Origin: Gautieria morchelliformis | Lineage: Eukaryota; Basidiomycota; Agaricomycetes; Gomphales; Gomphaceae | NCBI GenBank assembly: GCA_015179125.1 | Contig: WHVA01000256.1 | Location: 62,001-126,000 of the forward strand | DNA length: 64,000 nt | Reading direction: 5' to 3' | Shown: positions 1 to 10,282 of the stretch, one piece after another | How the letters are laid out: the number at the start of each line of letters is the position of its first letter | How positions within the stretch are numbered: position 1 is the first letter of the stretch | Program-made: the position numbers and the translations under genes | The notes under the pieces: generated by a model | The model's database searches: none | Told to the model about the DNA's origin: nothing | Seen by the model: the letters and a program-made list of their open reading frames with translations, nothing else

Positions 1-830
1 AGGTTACTTACCACATCAGAGAAATTTTGACCAGAGTCGAGACCTGGTGCAGGTGTGGTGGATTTGAGCTGCATGTGGCACATGGATGCATGTGTGTGCA
101 GTGACGGGCTGACGGGGACGGTGTTAGGTAGCTGTGTGGGAACCGTTGCTAATGAAAAGCCTCGCGAAAAAAGGATTAAAATCACTTTAAAACCCTGTTT
201 TCCCAGCTGATAGCTAATACACGTGGGTATTGTTGGGAGAACTCTATTCAAATATTCCTTGAATTTCCTCTTATTTTTTCGCCATTTAACTTGGCTTCCC
301 TGGCTCAAAAACTCCTTATCCTGTCAGGCAGAGTTATGAACCCACGCACGTCCACAACTCTGCCACAGCCGCTCAGTTTCAAACTCCGACCGGAGTTTCC
401 CACGAACCGTAAACTCGGAGTTGCAGGCACTCAAGCACCTACAACTCCGGTACCTTGGCTCACTCAAACTCAGCCACTGAGACTGAATGTGCCCTCTACC
501 GCTTACACAAGCCTGTGCAATTCAAACCCAGCTGGCACATGACTTGCATCATAGCAACCATGGCTGTGCAAGGCTGCGTACAAAGTCACACAAAGATGTA
601 CAAAGCCAAAACTAGGGTGCAGGTTTGATAAAGCCTATTGGATGAAGGATCCTCCAAATGCAATGCTACGACACCAAATAGGCCCCTTGATGTCATAGCG
701 GCTGTGTAGGGCTGTGCAGGGCAGTGCAAGGCTGTGAAAGGCTGTGTAAGGCTGTGCAAACCAGGGAAGGTGATTGGCTATCTATTTCCAATTTCTTTGC
801 ACAAACACGCCGCAATAGTTATGAGGGTGT
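1..830. other. Gene-free left edge
   Basis: No convincing gene is seen. Short open frames exist (for example 291-542) but lack coding character. The only clear structure is a decamer tandem repeat at 701-760, listed separately. Confidence 0.5.
701..760 (+). repeat. Decamer tandem repeat, about six copies
   Basis: About six head-to-tail copies of a ten-base unit close to GGCTGTGNAA/G, with small differences between copies. It is a local minisatellite in otherwise featureless DNA. No function is implied. Confidence 0.8.
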
Positions 831-1450
831 GTTTCAGCAGTGCAAATATTTACTTATGACATCACTCGCCTAATAGATAGAAAAACCCCATTTTATGTAA
901 TCCTGTGTACTTTACAATATAAAAGGAGGCCATTCTGACCTCCTTGAATCATCATTCTAGCAATCTAACATCTTCTATCCACGTGACCTCGTGTGACTTG
1001 CATCTTACTAAGCTGCTAATCCCAGCTAGGGTTATTCACTTACTTTAGTGTCTAATTCCTTGTTAAGTAGATACTTTTCTGCTTAGCCACCTAGACTAAT
1101 CCTCCGGGTGTAATTCTACAGAGTGAGTCTGTCAATTGATAGTCTTGCCATTCGCACTCTAATACCCGAGACGATCTGATCAGTCGATTTTCCTGATTAG
1201 AGACTTTCACAAGTCACTTCTAAAACTCGTTCATCCCTCGTTTTATTGCTGTGCGCTGGTAGATTATCAGGGCAGTCCATTTATAAACTCGCCTGCTAAG
1301 TACATTCCTTTATATTTTGGAATACGCTTGGACCCCGATAGTGTCCTTGAACCTACATTCTTTTAGTTTATTGTTCAGTGCTGCTAAGAAACGTATTGCC
1401 TTCCATCCGTATTAACTTGGACTAGTTTTTACGCGGATTGCAACCAAGGT
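830..1450 (+). mobile_element. Possible degenerate LTR or promoter relic
   Basis: Near 918-928 there is a TATA-type run (ATATAAAAGG) directly followed by a small hairpin in which GGAGG pairs with CCTCC. Long pyrimidine-rich, non-coding sequence follows. This layout is common in the U3/R part of basidiomycete LTRs, and the stretch holds no gene. No partner LTR was found in the window, so this is a weak call. Confidence 0.3.
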
Positions 1451-1457
1451 ACAAATA

Positions 1458-1974
1458 TTAAATTATTTCCGGAGTTGTGCTGCAGCATTGTTTAATATTC
1501 TTTGAGTCTCGTAAACAACATGTTCTGATAGATTGAAGTGTTAGCAATAACACCAAAGTCTTGAAGGGTTCCAAAACAGTAGCGCACCCCATGGTGTTTA
1601 GCACGAGTATAGGTGGGTCTGGACGATGCGCCATGGCGCTTGGGACACGGGTGGGTGGGTGATCTGTTGTCAGAGCTGTGGGGACTTCCACACTATGGGA
1701 GGGTAGAGCATGGCGTGGATGGGGGAGGACATCAGCGAGCTTGGACGACGCGGCCTGCGGGTGCGACGGTCTTGTAGTCTTGTACGGTGGGGTTGGTGCG
1801 GACTGAGGACTCATACACCGTGTGGAGTGTCAGGCTGGGCTTGAGGCATGTGTGTGTGCATGGCGCATCGCAGACCATCGCAGGCTGTCCTCGTCCACGC
1901 AGCGGCAGCGGCAGCGTGGGGCACACACGTATGAGATCGAGCTTGCTGCGTGGAGCAGAGGACGGCCTATGCCT
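1458..1974 (-). other. Left half of a GC-rich locus split by the copia element
   Basis: This stretch is more GC-rich than its neighbours and stays open on the minus strand at 1732-1974. It belongs to the same pre-insertion locus as 8499-9620, because the copia element sits between two copies of the target sequence TGCCT. Its minus-strand reading may be a coding remnant of the gene suggested at 8499-9030. No family is recognised. Confidence 0.3.
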
Positions 1975-2462
1975 TGTTGGGTGCATTTATGCTCCTGCAC
2001 CAAAATCAAGCATAATATGTTCGATTTATTGTATGGTATTTCAATTTCTTCTCACATTGTTCTTGTACCATGCATTCACTTCTCTGGTTATTTTCGAAAT
2101 TTTCGGGTCACTCCCTATCTCTCCATTTCATCCTGTTATTTCTATTTTCACAGGCGGCTGCACCCAGCGGAGTTTAAAATGACTTCGATGCGCGAGCCCT
2201 TGGGCGCTAAAGGGCCGGGTGCATGTATATGCCTTCTGAGACAGGATTGTACTCCTCTCTCAGTGACAATAAATTCACTGAGAGAGGCGAGTAGTATTCT
2301 TTGTATTTTCATAGCATGTTGACTGAAAATCATGTAGTACATTTGATTCTAGGTATTGTATCAATATAACAGTGACAATAAATTCACTGAGAGAGTGTAT
2401 TTGATTCTAGCTTTCTAAGAACTCTACCGAACCTTCCCTGCCATAACCCACAGTTGCTAACA
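1975..2462 (+). repeat. Copia 5' LTR
   Basis: Direct repeat of 8011-8498, 488 bp, bounded by TG and CA. It holds an internal short repeat (GTGACAATAAATTCACTGAGAGA) with units about 100 bp apart near 2263 and 2371. Its last bases include CCATAACCC, the mirror image of the primer-binding site just outside. Confidence 0.95.
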
Positions 2463-2463
2463 A

Positions 2464-2476
2464 GGGTTATGGGCCC
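2464..2476 (+). promoter_or_regulatory. Copia primer-binding site (initiator tRNA anticodon-arm type)
   Basis: GGGTTATGGGCCC lies two bases after the LTR. It is complementary to the anticodon arm of eukaryotic initiator tRNA-Met (GGGCCCATAACCC), as in copia-type elements primed by an internal half-tRNA fragment. The gag start codon (2469) lies inside the site. Confidence 0.7.
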
Positions 2477-3211
2477 CGCAGACACTTCGCAGAAGCTTTT
2501 GGGTGTGGAGAAGCTTGCAACAGATGGAAGTAATTGGCCTCTGTGGCGAGCTACTCTCACAAGTTATTTTGAGTCCAAAAATCTACTCAGGCATATAGAA
2601 GGGAGAGCCATTCGACCTCCTGATCCTCCAGTCATTCCCCCAGGCCATATTCTTACAGAAGCTGAGGAAACTCAGATAGAGAAGGCTGAGGAGAAGCAGG
2701 AGAAGTATCTTGCCAGAGAAGGACAGGCCAAAACCCAAATAATCGTCTCAGTGTCAGAGTCACTAGCTCTGATGCTACAGAAGAAGCATACAGCAAAAGA
2801 AGTCTGGGATGCATTGGTCAATGAGATGACCAAAAAGCCCAAGATGGTCCTCACCAACCTACAGAGACAGCTTCGCAGTATGAGGTGTCCTGAGGATAGA
2901 GACTTGAGAGATCACTTGGACAAGGCCCAAGACCTCTATGCTCGTCTTAATGAGATGGGAGCCAGAATTTCTGAAGGAGAGTTCACGGATATCATCCTTG
3001 CGTCACTTCCACCCTCATATGAGGCAGTTATGAATGCCCTTACCACGTCGCTCGAAGAATGTGGAATGCCCTTAGTGCCTGATGATATCATCAGAGTACT
3101 AAAGGCTCAATATGACAGGAGAAAGACCCTTAATATTTCACAAGAAGAGCAGGCATTTATTGGTTCGTCTACAAAAGGGCAGAAGGGCCGGAAAGACCCG
3201 AAGGTGCCTAT
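2469..3211 (+). CDS. gag: Copia gag region (5' part of gag-pol)
   Basis: The structural polyprotein part of the copia element, which would form the cytoplasmic virus-like particle. The first ATG is at 2469, within the primer site. The protein resembles the UBN2-type gag domain of copia elements: an N-terminal SNWPLWRATLTSYF block and a later LRDHLDKAQDLYARL stretch. The frame is open to the insertion point after 3211 and then meets a stop at 3285-3287, inside inserted DNA. The zinc knuckle that should follow is found in the same frame after 4484. Family identity rests on pattern recognition; position and context make it secure. Confidence 0.85.
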
Positions 3212-4484
3212 TGTCAAGATTGGTTTTCAGGCGTTAATATCGTGTATTAGTGAACACAGCGAATGCCCGAATAACTTGTGTGAATAAGTATGCCGTTCGG
3301 CGAATAGGTGAACCAATGAATGTTCACAAGGTAAGAGGGTTTGCCTAAACAGGGCTCACCCTATCTACAGTCATAGCGAAATAGCCCGTGACTCTTGACG
3401 ATGTAACGTGCAAGGTCTCATGGAAGGGCTGTCTAAGTCTCGACAATCCCTTCACTGGCGAAGGTGCTCCTTCGGAGCCCTTCGCCAACAGCACAGAAAA
3501 TGTTTCGAAGGCTAAGGTGACGAAGATGAAGTATGAGAACTCACCAGTGATGCCTAAGTCCTTTGCTAGTCGAAGATGGGAATCTCCAAGAGAAGGCTTA
3601 AGAAGATGACCACGGCGAGGTCAAAGCTGCACAAGATGAACGACGTATGATAATTGAACTGGGGAATATACATGCGAATGTAAACTACTTATATCGAATG
3701 CTCGTAAGGTATCAGCCAATAGGAAAGAGGCCGTCACAAGTAAGGGTTGGATAGGGGTGCGCAGTCATGATACAGCATAGATGAAAGAAACATACGATAG
3801 AATGAGAGAAGAGAGAAAACATGAAACGACGGAGAGTAAAGGTGGCGAAGGCACTTATGGACAAAACCATGTCTTGGGACCCGCATACATGCTACCCTGC
3901 ACGGACTCTTGGTCTACTGGGTTTATTCCGCACGACCTATGGAAGAGATGCCCTGCGAACACACTTTGACCATACGAATGCCCAATGGGGTTGGATTAAG
4001 AAGACGATGGGGTTAATGATGAACCATCATGCCGGGTGAATGGTATCGATCGTATTTGATGCTGTGCCTGCTGGCAAATGATGCGAGCAGAATACCCGTT
4101 CGGCGAAATGCAAGGAAGGGCGAACAGAGGTGACATAGGGGGGGAGAGGTCGAGGTGGAGGGCGAAGCCGAGAAAATACTGAGGAGGAGTAGCGAAAGGG
4201 AAAATGGGGATACCAAGGTGCAGGAAGTACACAGGTCATGACAATCCAACTATCAGGACACCATCGGGAGAGGGTCGAGCAGAGGAGGTGGTAGACCCAG
4301 TGATGACTTGTCAAGTCAGTCCAAAGCTGTCGGTCATGCGTTTAACGGCGTGGCAATGGTAATGGGCGCAAATCAGCGAACATCAGTTGCCGAACATGAC
4401 AATGGCGATCGGAACGAACACGGAAATGGGGTGAGAAATGGCAGGACAGAGCACCTGAGTATGAGGAATAAACGCGTCATGACA
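3212..4484. mobile_element. 1273-bp TG...CA insertion inside copia gag-pol, solo-LTR-like
   Basis: The insert starts TGTCA and ends TGACA, and is flanked by an exact 5-bp duplication CCTAT (3207-3211 and 4485-4489). Short inverted TG...CA ends plus a 5-bp duplication are what a solo LTR leaves behind, although 1273 bp is long and no matching internal element is present. Insert plus one duplication is 1278 bp, a multiple of three, so the gag and pol frames on the two sides are the same. No protein gene is evident inside. A perfect nested hairpin lies at 3457-3486. A small DNA transposon with very short inverted ends is the alternative. Confidence 0.8.
3457..3486. repeat. Nested perfect hairpin inside the insertion
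   Basis: Arms GGCGAAGG (3457-3464) and CCTTCGCC (3479-3486) enclose a second perfect stem, GCTCC/GGAGC, around a TTC loop, with one unpaired T at 3465. Thirteen base pairs in total. It could be a terminator-like or secondary-structure element of the inserted repeat. Confidence 0.85.
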
Positions 4485-7400
4485 CCTATATGCACTAATT
4501 GCCACAAGCCTGGACATGCTATCGAGAGTTGCTGGGCTAAAGGAAGTGGTAAAGAAGTCCAGGGGCCACATCAGAAAAAGAAAGCTAAAGCCAAAAAGGA
4601 GAAGGGCAAAGCCAAGGTGAATGTTGCCGAAGAAGTGTCTTCAGAGGAGGATGAGAGTGGCAGTCCAGCCGCTTTCACCAATTTTGACTGCTCCAATTTG
4701 AGTAGTCTATCCTTGGACACTGTTGTTATCCTTGACACTGGAACGACCGCGCATATGACCCCTCACAAGAATTTACTGAGGGATTACAGTCCATTCCCAC
4801 AGCCACGCACAATTTGTGCAGCCAACAAAGGCACTTTTGATGCCTTCGGTTCAGGCTCACTCGTGCTATCTAATAAAATTGGAGATAAGACTGTGAAGAT
4901 CACATTGAAGGATATGTTCTACGCGCCAAAAATGGCTGTTACCCTAATCTCAATCGGCCGGTGTGATGATGCAGGCTATAACACACAAATAGCCAATCAG
5001 AAATGCACAATATCCAACCATAAAGGCAGGATATTGATGCAAGCACTGAAGCTGAATGGCTTATATCGATTTGACTTACAACATACAAGTGCCAAAGCGC
5101 ATATATGCGCATCAGCCATGGAGATACATCAAAAAATGGGGCACATTTCACAAAAGTCCCTACAGCATTTGCTCAACCGTGGCATGATATTAGGCATTGA
5201 ATTGAGCTCAAAAGGTGACAAGGTTGTTTGCGACGCGTGCATTCAAGCGAAGATTGCACGTAAATCACTTCCTCAGGAACCCAGAAGCCGATCTTCAAAA
5301 TTCGGTGACAGAATTTATTCTGATGTCTGGGGACCAGCGAGACACTCCACAATTGACAAGAAATCCTATTATGTGTCTTTCATCGACGACTATTCAAGGG
5401 AATTGGTTATCTATTTGATGGCAAACAAATCGGAAGCATTTTCAAAATACAAACTCTACGAGGCTTTGATGCTTCGACGGAGGAACGTGCACATCAAAGC
5501 ACTTGTTTCCGACAGAGGGGGCGAATACACAAGCTTGGAATTTGAACAGCATTTAGCCAAGCAAGGCACGAAGCATCGGTTAACCGTACACGACACCCCA
5601 GAGTCAAATGGTGTTGCTGAACGTCTAAACCAAACTCTAGTTGAAAGAGCTCGTGCCATGCTATTGGAATCAAGTCTTCCTAAGACCCTATGGGGGCATG
5701 CAATTTTGCACGCCAACTATCTTAAGAATAGGATGCATACAAGAGCTTTGCCAGACAAAACCCCTTTTGAAATGATCCATCACAAGAAACCGAACCTGAA
5801 GGACATACACGTGTGGGGAATTGAAGTCTACGTTAAAGTCAAAGAAGGAAACAAACTAGCAGCCCGTGCCAAAAGAGCTCGATGGATAGGAACCTCTGGA
5901 CAGAGCCATGGTCACTGCATCTACTGGCCTGACTCTCAGAAGGTTTCTGTCGAGCGGAATGTTATATTTGACTCAGAGATGAAGGGGGGCAAAGCTCCAA
6001 TCATTTCTATTAAAGAGTCACAGCTACCTACATCCAGAAAAGTGATACAGGCCATTTCGGCGCCAGCACCCATGCCTAGTCGCTTAGTCAGCGAGGAGGC
6101 AAAGATCAAGGAAATCGACGATAATGAACCAGAGGAACGTCTGAAGGAGCTGCAACCCAGTCAGACTGTTGATGTAAGACCTAAAGAAGCTGCTCCAACA
6201 AGCAGAAGCGAAAGGATCCGTCAGCAGCAGGAGCAGCCGGCCCCAAGTGGTCCCGTAACAAGATCTCAAGCTAAGAGACATGCTGGTGCAGACATCACTA
6301 CACTAGCTTACGAGGACATTGAGGACCATCAAGACAAATTATTCGAACAAGATTTATCCTCTGAAACTGACGGCATCAGTGATTATAACCTTGCCATCAG
6401 TACACTTTCGACCTCCAATCAAAACAAAGATAAAGTGCTGCCGGATTTGAATCAGACCGAGCCTAGCAATGCAGATGAAGCCTTAAATGATCCTATGTGG
6501 AAAGCATCGATGGATAAAGAGTACAAGGTGCTACTCGACAAAGGTGTATGGAAAGTGGCTAAACCACCTCCTGGGGCAAATATTGTCGGAAATAGATGGG
6601 TATTCCTCTGGAAACGCAATCCAGAAGGTGAACCCATTACACCCAGATCGAGGATGGTCGCCCAAGGCTTTACACAAAGTTTTGGAGTCGACTACAATGA
6701 AACCTATGCACCTGTTGCTCGGATGACTTCCTTACGGATTATATGTGCCATTGCTGCCAGGAACAATTGGCCTATTCACCAAATGGATGTGGACAGTGCG
6801 TATTTGAATGCTACACTGCCCGAACCTATTTACATGAGACAGCCGTATGGATATGAGACCGGAGACAAAGATGATGTCCTCCTGCTGAAGAAAGCACTTT
6901 ACGGCCTCAAACAGTCTGGAAGGGAATGGTACAAACGTCTGAGTGGTGAATTTCTCAAGTTAGGATTCACTAAATCAGCTTCGGATGGAGCTGTATTTTG
7001 CAGACGTGGACCGAGAGGACATGCGATTATTGCAACAGCAGTGGATGACCTCACTATCACAGCTGAGAGTCAACCAATCCTCGATGGGGTAAAGCACGAC
7101 CTTGCCCAGATCTTTAGTATGAAAGACCTAGGCGAGATCCACTGGCTTTTGAACCTCAAAATTGAAAGAGATTGGAAGAACAAATCGATTGCAATATCAC
7201 AAGCCACATACATCCAGAAAATCATCAAAAAATTCAATCTGGATGATGCCAAAACATTTTCCACGCCTCTCGACCCAGCCGTTAAATTATCTAGAGACCA
7301 ATGCCCTTCTACAGATGAAGACAAGCAGAAGATGTCGAAAATTCCATACAGACAAGCGATAGGATCATTGATGTGGGCAGCAGTAGCCACTCGACCAGAC

Positions 7401-7967
7401 ATTGCATTCGCAGTGTCACTACTTTCTCAATTCCTCGAAAACCCAGGTCTAACTCATTGGAATGCAGTCAAACGTGTCTTTAAATATCTAAAAGGCACGA
7501 TGGACTACAAGTTGACACTTGGGAAGAATCGAGATGGCCTCATTGGGTATTCAGATGCGGATTGGGCTTCACAAGAGCACGAGCACTCATACTCAGCTTA
7601 TATTTTTCAGATTGATGGAGGGACAGTATCATGGAGTTGTCAAAAACAATCCATAGTAGCCCTATCATCAACTGAAGCCGAATTCATTGCTCTGACTCAT
7701 GCGAGCAAAGAAGCCTTATGGATGCGCCACTTTATTTCTGAAGTATTCCAACCGCTGAATTGTCCCATCAAACTTTATTCAGACAGTCAATCAGCCATTG
7801 CCATTGTCTATGGCACTCAACAACACACGAGGACCAAGCATTTCAACATTAGATTATATTTCATCCGAGATATAGTCGAAGATGAAGAAATTAAGCTTGT
7901 GTACCTACCAATGGAACACATGCTAGCCGATCTTCTCACTAAAGGACTTCCTAGTCCTAGAGTGTAA
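4485..7967 (+). CDS. pol: Copia pol: zinc knuckle, protease, integrase, RT, RNase H
   Basis: One open frame encodes all catalytic parts needed for retrotransposition. In order: a CX2CX4HX4C knuckle (CTNCHKPGHAIESC), an aspartic protease site (LDTGTTAH), the gag-pre-integrase/HHCC region (HQKMGH through CDAC), integrase with D in SDVWGP, D in SDRGGEY and E in NGVAERLN, reverse transcriptase with RWVFLWKRNPEG, the ALYGLKQSGREWY block and a VDD catalytic motif (TAVDDLTI), then RNase H (YSDADWAS and ALSSTEAEF) and the usual tail ADLLTKGLP. The order integrase before RT defines Ty1/copia. The frame stays open upstream into the insertion, but no in-frame native start is there; translation would need continuity with gag, now broken. 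Confidence 0.93.
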   Translation, partial: PICTNCHKPGHAIESCWAKGSGKEVQGPHQKKKAKAKKEKGKAKVNVAEEVSSEEDESGSPAAFTNFDCSNLSSLSLDTVVILDTGTTAHMTPHKNLLRDYSPFPQPRTICAANKGTFDAFGSGSLVLSNKIGDKTVKITLKDMFYAPKMAVTLISIGRCDDAGYNTQIANQKCTISNHKGRILMQALKLNGLYRFDLQHTSAKAHICASAMEIHQKMGHISQKSLQHLLNRGMILGIELSSKGDKVVCDACIQAKIARKSLPQEPRSRSSKFGDRIYSDVWGPARHSTIDKKSYYVSFIDDYSRELVIYLMANKSEAFSKYKLYEALMLRRRNVHIKALVSDRGGEYTSLEFEQHLAKQGTKHRLTVHDTPESNGVAERLNQTLVERARAMLLESSLPKTLWGHAILHANYLKNRMHTRALPDKTPFEMIHHKKPNLKDIHVWGIEVYVKVKEGNKLAARAKRARWIGTSGQSHGHCIYWPDSQKVSVERNVIFDSEMKGGKAPIISIKESQLPTSRKVIQAISAPAPMPSRLVSEEAKIKEIDDNEPEERLKELQPSQTVDVRPKEAAPTSRSERIRQQQEQPAPSGPVTRSQAKRHAGADITTLAYEDIEDHQDKLFEQDLSSETDGISDYNLAISTLSTSNQNKDKVLPDLNQTEPSNADEALNDPMWKASMDKEYKVLLDKGVWKVAKPPPGANIVGNRWVFLWKRNPEGEPITPRSRMVAQGFTQSFGVDYNETYAPVARMTSLRIICAIAARNNWPIHQMDVDSAYLNATLPEPIYMRQPYGYETGDKDDVLLLKKALYGLKQSGREWYKRLSGEFLKLGFTKSASDGAVFCRRGPRGHAIIATAVDDLTITAESQPILDGVKHDLAQIFSMKDLGEIHWLLNLKIERDWKNKSIAISQATYIQKIIKKFNLDDAKTFSTPLDPAVKLSRDQCPSTDEDKQKMSKIPYRQAIGSLMWAAVATRPDIAFAVSLLSQFLENPGLTHWNAVKRVFKYLKGTMDYKLTLGKNRDGLIGYSDADWASQEHEHSYSAYIFQIDGGTVSWSCQKQSIVALSSTEAEFIALTHASKEALWMRHFISEVFQPLNCPIKLYSDSQSAIAIVYGTQQHTRTKHFNIRLYFIRDIVEDEEIKLVYLPMEHMLADLLTKGLPSPRV

Positions 7968-8001
7968 ATCCTCAACGAGAGAATCGGAATATATTAAGCT
8001 T

Positions 8002-8010
8002 GAGGGGGCG
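8002..8010 (+). promoter_or_regulatory. Copia polypurine tract
   Basis: GAGGGGGCG immediately precedes the 3' LTR, where plus-strand DNA synthesis is primed in LTR retrotransposons. Position and composition match copia elements. Confidence 0.8.
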
Positions 8011-8498
8011 TGTTGGGTGCATTTATGCTCCTGCACCAAAATCAAGCATAATATGTTCGATTTATTGTATGGTGTTTCAATTTCTTCTCACATTGTTCTT
8101 GTACCATGCATTCACTTCTCTGGTTATTTTCGAAATTTTCAGGTCACTCCCTATCTCTCCATTTCATCCTGTTATTTCTATTTTCACAGGCGGCTGCACC
8201 CAGCGGAGTTTAAAATGACTTCGATGCGCGAGCCCTTGGGCGCTAAAGGGCCGGGTGCATGTATATGCCTTCTGAGACAGGATTGTACTCCTCTCTCAGT
8301 GACAATAAATTCACTGAGAGAGGCGAGTAGTATTCTTTGTATTTTCATAGCATGTTGACTGAAAATCATGTAGTACATTTGATTCTAGGTATTGTATCAA
8401 TATAACAGTGACAATAAATTCACTGAGAGAGTGTATTTGATTCTAGCTTTCTAAGAACTCTACCGAACCTTCCCTGCCATAACCCACAGTTGCTAACA
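8011..8498 (+). repeat. Copia 3' LTR
   Basis: Copy of 1975-2462, same length. The two differences noticed are transitions (A/G near 2037 against 8073, and G/A near 2107 against 8143). It is followed directly by the TGCCT duplication. Confidence 0.95.
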
Positions 8499-9030
8499 TG
8501 CCTCGGCGCAACGCTCAGGGTTGGCACGGCGGCGTGACTCAGGCTGGGTCATCAACTTGTCCTCGCCCGCGGGCTTGCGGTGAAAAAAGGAGGAGTCGAT
8601 GCAGTGTGCACATGCACGCCCTTGCCATAGACGGAGTGCCGCGGCGCAGAGGCTAATATCTCCATGGTGCTTCCCGTTCCTCATGGAGCCTGGAGATTAT
8701 ACTAAACAGTAAACTCGTCGTGCACGTGGTAGGTAGACCCCGATCGCATCCCTGCCCTGAGGCAATCCTCCGGTACAACGTGTCCAAGTCCACAATCAGG
8801 ATAAGCTCGCCCACATGTATGGCGCGCCCGTTCGCTGCCCACGGCATCCACCGCCGCCCGATCTCCTCAAATGCCTCCTCGACCGCCAGGTGCAGTGCGT
8901 GCTCCTCGATGTCGAGCTCCACATCCACAGCCGTCAGTGCACTGCTCGACATTGTCGTTGTGAGCGCGGTCGCGCCCGAGCGTGCCGAGTTCGAGCTGGC
9001 ACCCACACCCGCACCCGTCGCCACGATAGG
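8499..9030 (-). pseudogene. Hypothetical coding remnant cut by the copia element
   Basis: On the minus strand, 9024 down to about 8746 reads as a well-formed segment (EEHALHLAVEEAFEEIGRRW, then HVGELILIVDLDTLYRRI). It is followed by a plausible GT...CTCCAG intron and a second open segment rich in charged residues, 8684 down to 8499, where the copia element cut it. The reading beyond the element (1974 downward) meets a stop in the continuing frame, so the gene was either spliced there or already broken. No ATG is seen at the upstream end. I do not recognise the family. Confidence 0.35.
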
Positions 9031-9640
9031 CTTTCACAGAAAGGTGCTGACCAGTTCTGTTAGTTCTCAAAATACTAACGTACCTCATTGACATGCTTGT
9101 CAGAAATATTGGAGGAGGGATCGTTGATGTATGTGTTGTACACAGGGGATGGGTCGAGCGAACGCCCAACTCACCATCTTCCTTTTCACAGCCTCAATCG
9201 GTCTCTCTATCAAATCGTGCGACAGCTTCCGCCACGAAGAACAGCTGGGACAGCTACCTGGTGTGGTGGTGGAGAACCTGGGGTCACTCAGGTTGCGGCT
9301 GAGCATGCAGGCGGTCTGCTAACCGTGCAGGAGGGGTCAATCTTGCATGTGCGGTCAGGCTGAGTTCAAGACTCTGCCCAACCAGGACACGGGTGTAAGG
9401 AGGAGAGTGGGAGAAGAATACTACGTGCGCTACGACGAGGCGAGTTGAGGGGCTGACCATGGTGGCGATGGCGAGAGCGAAGGATGAAGAGCACGCATAC
9501 ATTCGTTCTTGCATTAGTCAGCCAGGTTGTACTCCGACTCGTCCTGTGCCTTTCGCCTTCCGCCGGAAATCGATTATCTTGCCTACTAGGTATTAGCGCA
9601 ACTCGCAATCATACCCCAGACCCTTGCACTAGTACTTAGT
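9031..9640. other. GC-rich stretch without a recognisable gene
   Basis: Several overlapping short open frames on both strands (for example 9366-9608 minus) but no family signature and no consistent splice pattern. It may be the 5' part of the split locus just to the left. Confidence 0.35.
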
Positions 9641-10282
9641 TGGCTTCTGGAGATTGATCATGATTAGATAAACAAAAAATCTCATTCATCATTTGGACTT
9701 TGCATTTTTTCCTGTACCTAAATTTCAGTACTTGTATAGTACTGATTTTTAGTTCTCTGTGAAATTATCTTTTGGGGGCTAAATTTCAGTACAAGTCGGT
9801 ACTGTAATTTAGGTGTAGTGCAAGTGGAACTGAAATATAGTGCTTATTCTTTCTACAGTGTACTTATACTTAGTGCTGTAACCCAAAAGCAGTTATCACT
9901 TGGGGCCGCAGTACCATTCCGGCACCTCAAGCATGGAAATTCATTGATACATATATGGAAACTTCAGTATATTTGCCCAGAAATATATATATTAATTCAC
10001 TGGATTTCACAGAGTGCTCCATGAGCTATCTTGAAAATTTTCAAGTGTGCAAACAACGGCAATCCAGGCCTTCGAGCACTGAAATTCTCATGATAATTAT
10101 GTTGAATATGTAGTTCCTATGGCATGGAAACTAAGTGACAAAGCCACTGAAAATTCTACTGGTCCAACCACTTGAATAATTTCATTGGTTTGTTTCAATG
10201 GGGGCTGTTTCAATGATGTACCCACTGAAAACAGAAACCCCGTGGGTAAACCCACCAGGTTTCAATGGATTCACTATCCACA
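9640..10282. repeat. AT-rich stretch with dispersed TTTCAGT/ACTGAAA motifs
   Basis: About 640 bp without genes, carrying many direct and inverted copies of a short AAATTTCAGTAC / CACTGAAATT motif and, near 10185-10265, several GTTTCAATG repeats. It borders minisatellite array 1 and parallels the motif-rich AT stretch beyond array 3. Confidence 0.6.

Larger units (their letters stand above)
1975..8498 (+). mobile_element. Ty1/copia LTR retrotransposon, young, with a nested insertion
   Basis: The element has two 488-bp LTRs starting TGTTGG and ending AACA, a primer site beside the left LTR, a purine tract beside the right LTR, and a perfect 5-bp target duplication (TGCCT at 1970-1974 and 8499-8503). 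Only two LTR differences were noticed (near 2037 and 2107), so insertion was recent. Inside are a gag-type region, zinc knuckle, protease, integrase, reverse transcriptase and RNase H in copia order. A separate 1273-bp insertion (3212-4484) breaks the gag-pol frame. The pol part has no stop codon, so apart from that insertion the copy looks intact. Confidence 0.95.

Noticed and set aside
1787..2322. Long plus-strand frames spanning the left LTR boundary
   Set aside because: They run from flanking DNA into the LTR, and the same LTR reading recurs at 8000-8358, so they are element sequence and not genes.
4308..4484. Apparent N-terminal extension of the copia pol frame
   Set aside because: It lies inside the 1273-bp insertion and has no ATG at its start; it is open only by chance before the true pol sequence at 4485.
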